Assembly: GCA_016214105.1 (NCBI GenBank)
Contig: JACRPD010000058.1
Coordinates: forward strand, 1-19,241
DNA from: Candidatus Magasanikiibacteriota bacterium
GTDB lineage: Bacteria > Patescibacteriota > Patescibacteriia > Magasanikbacterales > UBA922
DNA length: 19,241 nucleotides
Reading direction: 5' to 3'
Within the stretch, counting starts at the first letter, position 1, and every line of letters starts with the position of its first letter. This document shows positions 5,627 through 17,600 of the stretch, piece after piece. A program made the position numbers and the translations under genes. The notes below the pieces were generated by a model. That model made no database searches. It saw nothing but the letters and a program-made list of their open reading frames with translations, and was not told the origin of the DNA.

Positions 5627-8600
5627 ATGTTTTTTCCGTTGAAAAGAAAAAAGATACTGTTGATAGGATTGGGATCGATTTTTCTACTCGGTGTTTTTGT
5701 GGTTGCCGGACAGGCTCTGGCGCAAAACGCGGATTTGAATTTCGGTCTTAAACCGGTAGCCGAGGGAACCGGGTTGGGCGGACAAGATATCAGAATCACG
5801 ATCGCGAAAATCATCCGCGCGGTTTTGGGCTTGCTCGGCATTATCGCGCTCGGCGTTATGCTGTACGGCGGTTTTATGTATATGACCTCCGCCGGCGAGG
5901 AAGAAAAGATTTTAACTGCCAAAAAAGCCTTAACCAACGGCGTGATTGGACTGGTAATAATTTTGTCATCTCTCGCGTTAGTGCAATTTATTTTAAATAA
6001 GCTTGGCGAAGCGACCGGAATGTTTGATACGACGACCCAGCAAGCCTGTCTTGATGATGAATACGCGCTATTGCATCCGGAATTATGCCAGCCCGTAGAG
6101 TTCGGGGATTTTTGCACCCAATATCCATCCAATCAATTTTGCTGTAAAGATGACACGGTGTTTTACGCAAAAAGCATCACGCCGGTTACTGACAATACCG
6201 GTATGCATAATGTGGCGGTAAGGGCATTATTCAACAAAAATATAAAATTAAGCGACGCGGCTAAAGTGTTTGGGATTAATTTAGGCGGTCAAGACATCAG
6301 CAATAAATTTGACTACGAATTTTTAGGCGATAATAAAAGCGGGAGTCAGATTGGCGTGCAGGCGAATTATAAAGATGGCAATGAAACTTGCGAAGATGGC
6401 ACGCCGTGTTTGAATGGCGGAGAGTACCAGGTGGCGGTGGCGAATAATTTAGAAAGCCAGGACGGTTTGCCAATAACAGAAAAAACGAGCTGTGGAGATT
6501 TTCCATTAAACGCGAAATTCAAAACACCTGATGCGGGCGATAAAATAAAGGATGAGATAACGCCGGTTTTGTCGCCAATTAAAATTAACGGTTCAACCGA
6601 AGCGGATCAGGCGCTTAAGCCGGGCAAAGTTTACGCCATGGAAACAAATGTTACCGACAACAGCGGTTTTGGGTATCTTAATTTTAAAATCAACAAAGAA
6701 ATTGCCGGCGGCAATAAAGAGCAAATATTCAGTTTTTACGACGGACCGACCGTGAAGCACGGTTCTGACGCGCCGGAAGCGAATCCATACCAATTTATTT
6801 ATCCATTGTTGACCGCGAAAAATCCCGACCAATTAACACACTACTTTTTAGAAGTTGAGGCATGGGATATAGATAGTAACAGCGCGAAGACGAAAATTTC
6901 CTATGTTTTGGGAGAACAAAAAGGAACCGGCGACACCTGTTCCGCGGATTGGGAATGCGATTCCAGCCAGTGCAGCAACGGAGTTTGCGTCGCCCAGCCG
7001 AAAATTTTAGATGTTTATCCGCTGAACGGCGCGGCTGGAAATTGGATTACCATCGTGGGAAATTATTTCGGTGATGATGAAGGCAAAATAGAATTCGCTT
7101 ATGATGATAATAACGACGGCAAGGTTGATGACACCGACACCTGGCAGAAAGCGTTTCCGGTTGATTGCGAAGGCGAAGATATTTGGACTGATAACTGGGC
7201 GATTATCGGCGCGCCGAGCGACAAAGATTTGCCGTTGGGTTCCAAGAGCGCTATTCGTTTGACCCGGTTTGATTCCACAGTGGAACAGCTATTGATTGAT
7301 TATACAATTGATAATTTTGGCCCGAAGCCGGGCGGAGATGGTTTGTTTGAAAAAAATAACATTAAACGCCCCGGTTTGTGCAGTGTGAAAACAGTCGGCG
7401 AAGGTAAAATTCCGGCTGGAGCGACTTTTGGGCCGCCGGGCGCCGCGGTGAAAGCGCTGGGTGATGCTTTGGGGACGGGAGTGAATAGCGGCCTGTTTTT
7501 CGGCGGCGTAATTGACAAGCAGACCAAACAATTGGCCGGCGGTTTGCAGGCATCAGTCGCGAGCGGAGATTGGACGGACAAACTTATCACCGCCAAAGCG
7601 CCAAACAACATGGCCAACGGCAAAGTGGCGGTTTACGCGAAAGTCGGAGCTGAATCAAGCAATGGCGTGCCATTCACGATTGATTCTTCCAGCGCCGAGG
7701 ATAAAATTCCAGTGATTGAACAGATTGATCCTGAATCAGCCGCGCCGGGCAGTCTGATGACTATTTCCGGCAAAGGTTTTGGTTATAAGCCGGGCGAAAT
7801 TTATTTAGCGTCAAGTTTGAGCGAGGTAAAAAGTTGCGCTAAAAATAATGGAGGAGCGGGGTGTGTTCAGCTTAACACAACTTTGCCGGGTGAATGCGGA
7901 ATAAATTGGACACCAACGCAAGTAATCGCGCAAGTACCGTTGGACGCGGGAATTAAAAACTATCAATTGATTTTAGAAAATGAATGGGAAGTGGCGAGTG
8001 ATGGGCAAGAAAAATTCAGTGTTGTTTTCGGCAAACCGGCACCGGGTATTTGTAAAATTCAGCCAAACTCCGGACCGGCGCCATTGCCAGCCGGACAATT
8101 TTTAGATATTTACGGCATTAATTTTAAAAATCCGCATGAAAATTATTTTTGGCAGAGCGGCGCATCGGTTAAAGATATAAGCACCTGGTTAAGCGGCGAT
8201 GAAGCCGGCGAGGTAATTAACCAAGAAGGGACGCATATTTCAAAAGCGCAGATACCGGTTGAAAGCGGCAAGAGCATGCAGTCGGGTCCGATTAAAGTCG
8301 GCGTTGAGAATAAAATCAGCAAGGGCGTTAAATATACCGTGGATAATTGCCAGACCGCCAACAAAACTTTGGCTGACGCGATGAAAGCAAGCGGTTATCA
8401 ATGTTGTAGCGTTGAAGGTCCTGACGCGGGCATTTGGAAATCGTCAAATTATATTTGCGGCGATGAAGCCAGAATCGGCGGGTATGTTTGGCGCTTCACC
8501 ACCGGCATCATTCCGATTTTGCCGCAAGTAATGGAAGAGTGCAATGAGGTTGACTGGAACGATCCGGATAAAATCATTGCTTTTCCATCGCCGGTGCCGT

Positions 8601-11600
8601 CAGTGTTGTGGAGCAAGGGCAAGGAATCTTGTTTGAACGCGACGATTGCTCTTAAGTTTAACGTGGCGATGAATGAAACGACATTAAATGGCGATACAAT
8701 CAAAGTATTTAAATGCGACGGCAGCGATAACGCGGTCGATTGCGGGAAGAAAAAAGAACAAGCGCCGGCAACTGATTTTGAATTTCAATATCAACAAGCA
8801 GACCATGTTTTGAAGATTTGGCGTCAGCCAAAAGCCGCCCAGCCGGATTTAGATCCATTCACTTGGTACCAGATTGAATTATCAGACAAAATAGAATCTA
8901 ACAATAGTTTTCAGTCAGCTACCGGCGAGAACGTAAAATTAAACGAAAAACTGCAAGCGACCAAACCCTGCGGTGTTGGCACCGCGTATTGTTTCAGTTT
9001 CCGCACCGGCAATGAAATGTGCACTTTGAAAGGGGCGGGGATTATTCCGCCGACTTACACCGCGCATTTGCTTGGCTTGATTTTAGACCCGGCTTATCCG
9101 GCCAATAGCGTCCCCACTCATCCGTTATATTATTTCCTCTGGGGCAAAGGCAGTCAGGAATGCATTGTTATGCCGGTTGATGGCTTGGGCTGGGAGTGGG
9201 GCGTTCCGGCTGAAGATGAGAAATGGGCGAGCGTTAAAAAATCCCCATCGTTTGATTATATAGACAGCCGGGCCGAGGTTACCGCTAAGAGCGATACCGG
9301 GCCGGATGAGGCAAAGATTACCGCGAGTTTGGATAAAGTCGCGATTGTCAACGAACAGTCGGACTTTTTGGCTTTGGTTGGAAAGAAAAATGGTCTATCA
9401 GTTGCTACCACCACGGATGTGATTAGTGTTAAGGCGTTGAAGTTTGATGATTATATTTTAAAAAATAATTATGAGATTGACATAAAATATGTTTTGGATG
9501 ATGTGAGCACTTCTACAGTCGGTTTTGTTTTGAAAAAAGAAATGAAAGCCGGCAAGCAGGTGAATGTCTGGGTGATGAGCCGGTATATTTTGGCAAAAAG
9601 TCCTTTTAGCCAAGTGTATGTTTTAGAAAAACAGTATGAAGATGGTGTGAAAGAACGCATTTTCACGTTTACGGCCGGCAGTTATATTGTGAGCCATAAA
9701 CAAGATTACGCGGTCGGTAAGACAGGCAATTATCAGATTACAAAAACCGCCGGCGAGCTATCGTTAACTGATGAAAAAAGCGGGGTAGTGGCGGCAAAGA
9801 AAAAGGTAGTCATTGAAATGGAGCCGGAGGATATTATCAGTTTTAAAAAAGCCAATTTGAGTTTGGGAGGATATCTTTCAGCCGTGCCGCCAAGTTTGTT
9901 ATATGGAACACTAGAAAAATATTTAGTTAAATTAATGGCAGGAGATAATTTCAATCAGTCAATCACCGCCACCAGCACTTTGAAAATCAGCTTGTCTGAT
10001 CCGGAAGTGGTGGAATGGTGGCCGAATTGCAATGAAGCGTGTATCAACAGCGGCATTGGGTTTAAATTTAACGTGGAAATGTATAAACCGGATTATGATA
10101 CGAAAAATTTTCTGTTGCAGGAATGCGTGGATGAAACATGTCAAACAGTCAGTAGTACGATAGTTATAAATAAAGCAGATAGCTCCGGTCAGTACATCGC
10201 CCGTTTTTCACCACTACCCGGCGTTTTCTTGGAACCAAACATTTGGTATCAAGTGACAGTAAAGGCCGGTGTTAGGGCATTGGGCGGTTATGGCAAAGAC
10301 TTAGAAAAAAATGATGACGACGAGCCCGGCAAGCCAATGAAAGCTGATTTTGTCGGCAAGTTTAAAACTAAAAATGACGCTTCACCGTGCGCCATAGATA
10401 GCGTGGAAGTGTTTCCGAGTTCGTTTACCGCGTGGTCTATCGGCCAAAAACAACCATACACGGTTATTCCGCGCGGAAAACCGGACCAATGCGCGCCGTT
10501 CGGGCAGGAATTTAATCCCTGGGGTTATGGTTGGGAATGGGGAACAAAAAATCCACCGGTGGCGTCAGTTACTAAATTCAAATCTCCGGCATCTCCGATT
10601 GAAGGCTGTAATTTGGGCTGTCTTTTAACCGGCAGTGATATTACAAAAGATCAGACTCCGCCGCCTTTGTGCGGAAATGGAAAAGTTGAAGCCGGTGAAG
10701 ATTGTGATTTGGTTGTGGTCTGGAAAGACAGCGGTAATCAAGAAGTTCCGGAAACAGTCGGCATAAGCTGCACTTCTAATTGTCTGCGTCCGGGAAACAA
10801 AGACCCGGACACTTGCGGTGATGGAAAAGTTGACTGGCAGAAGGGCGAGGAGTGTGATCCGAAAAAAGCGGACACGATAAATTGCACAAAAGAATGCGTG
10901 TGGACAGGAGCTTATGAAGGTGTTGGTTCGCCTGTTTGCGGCAGCGGGGATGTGAAGCCTGGTGTTGGCAAGGATTGCGATATCAATGATCCAAACTCAA
11001 AAATCGGTTGCAGTGATAAATGTTTGCATACCGGCACAAATCTTTCCAAAGGCTGGTGTATTGGCAATGTGGATAAACTTTTGGGTAATGAAGAATTGAC
11101 CAAAGCTTGTTTGAATACTATTAGCGTGTGCGGCAATAGCGCGTTGGAAACCGGCGAGGAGTGCGAATTTTTCCCGGGTCAGGATAACATGATGATTATT
11201 AGATCGAAACAAGATAAATCGGAAGTAATCAATGTTGATAACGCGAAAAAATATTGTTCAAATAGCTGTTTAACGCTTTCTCTATGCGGCCTTAAAGATA
11301 ATCAGACAGTTAAGGACAGCGGATTGTATTGCGCCGCGGGAACCGAGGGTTGTGATACAAATAATTGCCACCAAACCGGTTCGTCTGTGACTTATAGCGC
11401 GCCGTCTCTTTGCGGAGACGGTATAGCCGGTATCGGCGAGTATAAATCTTGTGAAGTCGGCGCTGACGCGCTACAAGGAAAAGATGAAAATCCGGTGCAA
11501 TTAGTCACCGCGATCGGGAAAGGCGCGGTTGATCCGATTTCAAAAGAACAAAAAACCGAAGTGAACGCGAACGCGGTGTCGTATTTAAATCAAAAAAGCG

Positions 11601-14600
11601 AGTTTGTAAAATTAAATAAGTCGGTTGGAGGCAGTGGAGACTATGCGCTGAAATGCGGTTTTAAGGAAATGTTGCCTTATGTGGGATTCAAATATAATGA
11701 TTGTCCGAAAAAAGACAGCGAAAACACGAGTAAGTGGGGTGTGGCAGAAAATTCTTGCTGTTATGAACGTTCTTACCGTATTGAAGAATATCCGATAGAC
11801 ACCGCCGGCATAGCGGTCGGAGATAAACCAATATGCCGCAACTCTTACATTGCCGTTAAATTTAACAGTTATATTGCCAAAGATTCTTTACCCGGAAATT
11901 TGATTATCGCGCACGGGCATCCGGTTGATTATAATTGCGCTGACACGGGCGAACAAGATGTTACCAGTTTGTATATTGATGCCGCTTTGGCTTATGACGG
12001 CCAGCCGTTTGAAAACGGCTTTTGGCAGAAAGCCTGGCAATGGTTTAAGGGATTATTCGCGCGATTGTTTGGGACAGACGCGCTGGCCTTGAAACCAAAG
12101 CCATCATCAGTAGTTTGGTGCAGTGGCGCGATTACCGCGGCTCCGGAAGTTACTTATGAGACAAAAATAACCAAAGAGGGTTTGGCATTCACCACTTCCA
12201 CGGTTTCGGTTTATTTAAAAACTTTATTGCCGGAAAATACTGAGATAGCGGTTATTTTGAAAGGCGGGAACGACGGCGTAAGAGATGTAAATGGAGTCGG
12301 TGTCAGGAATCCAACGCCAAAACCTGGCGGCAGCAAACTGCTTGATAAGTTTGTGTTCAAAACCGGCGCGGAGATTTGTAAATTGAAAGATGTCACAGTG
12401 TCGCCGGATAAATACTTATTTACCGCGCCGGCCACATCCGCATCATTCATGGCAACAGCTCACAGCACCAGCGATCAGTTAATTGTTCCGATATCGCCGG
12501 TATATAATTGGGAATGGGATTGGCAGCCGCAGGAGAATAAAATTTTTGATATACCGTTTCCAAAAAATTCCGGAGTTAACACGCCAAACATTAGTATTGC
12601 TTCAACAAATCTTGAAGGTTCATTGCCGGCAGTGGCGAGCGCGAAAGTGACGGAAGATGTAAGTGTTGAAGACAATCATGTTGGCAAAATGTTTAACGGC
12701 ATCACTTATCTGCAAGCTAATTTTTGCCAGAACCCGTGGCCGAAGATAGATTTTTATCCGTTTGAAGACGGCATAAATTATGGCAAAGATAAAAATCAGA
12801 GCGGATTTGAAGACGGAGAATTTGGCGGCACGGCATTACCAACGCCATATATCAATTATTCTTTAAGTTATTGCGCGGACGCGGGAAAGTCAGAGAGTGA
12901 AGACGATAATTTGCCGTATCTGAAGCCGATGTTGAATACGCCTTGGCAAGAGGTAAAATTAGAAGCGCCTTCCACCTGCCAGTTTTCTCCAAAAATTATA
13001 GCCGGATCGGCTCCGGTTGCGCAATTGTCAACTGACGCTGGCGCGAAACAGGTTGGCTGTAGTAAAGATAGCGATTGTCCGGTGTTCTATAACATGCCTT
13101 ATGCCAATTCTACACAGGTGGGTGGTTTTTCCGTTGATTGCAATACCGGGACATTTTTTGAAGTCCTAATGAAAAAGGATTGTGTTTTGTATGAGTTGAA
13201 AAACGGTTATTGCGGGAAAGAAAATCTTGCACCGCCGCAGTATGGGGCAACATACAGGTCTTGCACATCTGCCACAGTCGCGCAGGATTGCCAAGCGGAT
13301 GAGGTTTGTAATGATTTGGCCCTTATGAGCAATCTCTACAAGGTAGATGGTAACAAATGCATTGCTGGCCAGAAGAGTTCTAAATTTGAAGAGGCGGTTT
13401 TCTTGGAGCCGGATATCATCAAACAATTTATTTTCTTCAATGAAAAAAATGATGATGTCATCGGCATTAAGATTTTTAAGAATGAAAAGCGGTTTTCGGC
13501 CGCGCAATGGTTAGAGGATCAAAACATAACTTTGATCGGCGCGCAGAATGCCAATATCGGCGGATATGACGCAGTTACTGACGGAAGCAATTTTTACATC
13601 AATTCTTTGAATATTGACGCTACCGGCAAGACTTACAATAACATTTTCTTGTTAAGCATTAACAAAAACGCGCAAAGCGACACCAAAAATGTTTTTGACC
13701 AGCTGTTAAAATCATTGAAGTTTAATATCAATATCAGCGATTTTGGCTATTGTTTGGCCAATTCAACCGAGATGTTGGCGGCAGAGCCGTTGCCTTTGGG
13801 CCAGTATAAAGGCGCAAACACACCTGATACTATTCTCGCTTCGATTACTAATATTAAATGCAACACTAATTTTGATTGTAGAAACAGCGACGGCGCGCCG
13901 AAAAACGGTTCAAGCGGGGTTTGTTCCAACGCGAAAACAAAATTGTTCCGCGATTACGCGCGTCTGCCGGACATCAAAACCGCACTGGAGCGCTTTGAGG
14001 ATTATTGGAAAAAGAACGGCGGAAAATATCCGGAGCTAAAATCAGGCACATACATACCGGCTTATACCGCCAGCAAATGGCCGTCATGGGGCTTGCTGGC
14101 CGGGAAAGTTGGCGGTTTGCCATTGGAAAAAATAAATAAATGGAGCGATTGTCCGGATAAAAACGCGGAAAGCCAGACCTGCTGGAACGCGGCAAGTTCA
14201 ACTTTTTCCTGTCCGTTTTATTCCAGCGTCTACGAATACACGACAAACGCCACCGGGACAGATTATAAACTGCACGGGCCGTTGGAATATTTCGCGTCTG
14301 ATAATCAAATTGTGCAAGAAAAACTAGACCCTGATGACGGCATCGCGATTGACACCGGCCATTTCACCACTGAACGCGCTTGCCAGCCGGCGCAGGTTTT
14401 GAGTCCGTTCGCGGCCAAGTGCGGCGACGGGTTGCTTAATTTGGGAACGGAAACGTGCGAGCCGCCGGGGAAGCTTGAGTTGAGCGACACCGGGTGGGTA
14501 AAAAGTATTATAAATCAACCAGGGAAATGTCAGAGTAGCCAGTTGATTGGCGGTTTCAAGAAAAATGATGAATGTTGGGTTGACAAGGAGTGCGGTTTGA

Positions 14601-17600
14601 AATGGGAAACAGTTAAAAATGAAACAGCAGTCAGCGAATTGGGGACAGGCATTTGTGTTTTGAGAGACAGCGTGCTCTTTGATTTTGAAAAATCAACAGT
14701 TCCAAATGGATTGGTCGCTTTTGCTTGTGAAAAAATTCCTAACAGCACGAAATCTACCTGTAATCAGCTATCCACGTATGCCAGCGCGAATAAGGTCAAA
14801 CATCAGGCCAGCCCAACAATCTATATTAATAACCACGATCCGCTTCAGAGCGGGCAATTATATCTGACCGGTTTATTAAATAATCAATATCTGCGTTGTG
14901 CTTCGTGGGGTGACCAAGATTGGGCGAAGACAAAAGATTTCTTTAAGGGGACGCAGGCGACACAACAGCCGGCCAGCAGTTGTGTGGGTGTTAAACTCGG
15001 AGAGTTTGAAGAAGTTAAAGATTGCGCTGGCGCGTCACAGGCGTACAGTTTATGCAACAACAAATGTCAATTGGAATACACGAGTTGCGAATCAAAATAC
15101 GAATGCGGGAACGGAATCGTTGAGCCCGGCGAAACTTGCGATGACGGCGCGTTGAATAATAGTTATGGGAATTGCAATAATACCTGCAGTGGAAAATTTA
15201 GCAAATATTGCGGCAATAATGAGATTGACAAAGACGCAAACAACAAAAATTTGGAGTTTTGCGAGAATGCAAGCAATACATATGTGGTATATGGCACAGG
15301 AACTAAGCGTACAAGATTGAGAGTGGATAATCTTTCTAATACCGAACAAAAAGACAAATGGTTGGCTGACTGTAAGAACGGAAACCCAAATGGTTGCGAG
15401 TTATCCATTAGTATTTTATCCGACGCGATTGATTCTTTGCTTAAACAAACAGATTCTTTTGACTATTGTCAATACGATCAAACATTGTTGTGTAAATCCA
15501 ACAACTCGTGTTTAGCGCCATTGGCGACATATAAGTTAGATGTTTTGACTGCCGATTTTAGCAATATTGATGATTATTTTTCTGATAAATTAATAAATAA
15601 GGGGCCATGCGTCAAATCGGCTTATTTCGGCACGCCATATAGCAAAAATAAGAATTTTACTTGTTCCTGGGATTGCCAAAACTACGGCGAGTATTGCGGG
15701 GATGGTTTGGTGCAAAGCGCGTCTGGCGAGGATTGCGATGATAAAGATACAAATAATTTGAACGCCTGCAATAATGCTTGTTTGTGGGTGAATACGACTT
15801 GTAAAGAGAAAGCGTTGTTTGCGACATCAACTTTGGCAATAAATGAGACCTATGTGGAAATTCAAAAAAATCCTGCCGGTACGGCTCTTCCGGTGAGCGA
15901 ATGTTTTGTTAATTCCAACAGCGGTGAAGCGTCAAATGGCGCTGAGGTTTGCCGCGCTTATGGTTTATATTGTAAGAAAGTGACTTTTGAAACTTTTAAA
16001 GGCTCTAACATATACGGTGATTTTTCAGATAATTATTGTGATAAAAGTTTTGATGGCATAAAAAATACTATTTACAAGAATAATCCCATTCGTGTAGAGT
16101 GCGGCGGCATCTACGCCGGTCCGGCTCCGGTTGCGCCGGTTTCCACGGCCGGAAAAAATACTTGCGGCAACGGCATTCAAGAAACTTATGATAAAAATGG
16201 CGATACAATTGTGGAAAAATGCGATTTAGGCGCGCAAAACGGCATTGCCTGCGCGCCGGAATACAGCAAGTCGTGTACGTATTGTTCCGCGGACTGCAAA
16301 GAAGTGCTGACGAAAGATTCGGATGAGTTTTGTGGGAATGGGGTGATTGATCATAAGGGCGCGACCAACCCGGCGGGATGGGAACAGTGCGAGATTAAAG
16401 ACAACAAAGTTATTAATCATGCTGATTTAGAACAAAAACGTCAGGATCAAGGTTCTTACACCTGCACCAATGACTGCAAGTTGATTAATACTTGCGTTGA
16501 TTGCGGCAAGAAGTTGATTGAAAACGGCGGCGCTGTGCCGAAGATAGCGTTTTTGAATCCGATGTTGGGGAAAGATCAAGCATGGCCGAGCATGGTTAGT
16601 ACAATTAGTGGGGCAGAGGAAAATAATTATGTTAGTCTATATAGAGATCCTGGATCAACGACAACGCCATTTATCGGCTATACACAATTGACGACATATC
16701 AATCCGGTACACCGTCCAAGACTTACAGCATAGATGCCGCGTCAATGCACAATCTTTTTAAAGAAAATGCTGGTAAAAACGGTTTGGAAACAAACAAACT
16801 CTGCGATGGGCAATATAATTTACATTTTAATAGCAAGTGGCTGATGATTACAGAAGGTCTTTCTGCCGCGCTTCCAGAAAGCTTCGGCAACTCGTTAGAT
16901 AATTACTGGCCGCAGATAAAAGATTACGGCGATTTGTTCGTCTATCCTGTTAACAAAGAAAAAGAAGAAATTAAAAATGAATTTATTTATTCGCCCGCAG
17001 TGCCGGAAAATACCTTCCGCGTGGTGGTCCGGTGGTCTGATAATGAGAAGAATACGGATTTTATGGGGAATGTTTATAGCAGTGTGTTTTATGATCCGCC
17101 TGTGACGCCATCAAGTTTTATTAATATACTAACAATGAGCCCAGACACCTGTAATGAGATAAGCAAGAATGCATTGAATTATTGGATGCCAACAAACTGC
17201 CAGCAAGCGGGCTTTACTTTTGGCACAGGTCAGTCAGTGTTTGTGCATGATTCGGTTAATTTGGAAAAAACATACGCGCAAGCTATGACTATTGGCGCGC
17301 AAACGTTTGTGGTTAACGGCGATTCACATCCGCCATTCGCGTTTTTTGTTGAAGCGGTCGGCGATTATATAAACAGTTTTACCAGCTCGCCTGATGTGTC
17401 GGTTGAAGTATATACTTATCATCCGGGCCAGATTCCAGATTTGTCTGTTTACAAGCCGACGCAAGTATTCAAAATCAACGCGGCAACAAAAAGCACGAAC
17501 GCTTCGTCGCAATATTGGCACGTGTTTAATTTAGAGTATAAGAATGGAAAATACGAAATCGTGCCGATTCAAAAAATCAAAACAGGGTGGTGCGAAGTTC

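Noticed and set aside
5485..6132. 215-codon open frame on the - strand over element A and the start of the giant gene
   Set aside because: It is antisense to a clear signal peptide and pilin module, and part of it is translated hairpin repeat (RRRGGRGE-like). It is a shadow frame.
10670..16420. Cys-rich repeats as metallothionein-like or ferredoxin-like clusters
   Set aside because: The spacing CGxG...GExCD...C...C follows the DUF4215 extracellular repeat, and the chain carries a signal peptide, so disulfides are more likely than bound metal clusters.
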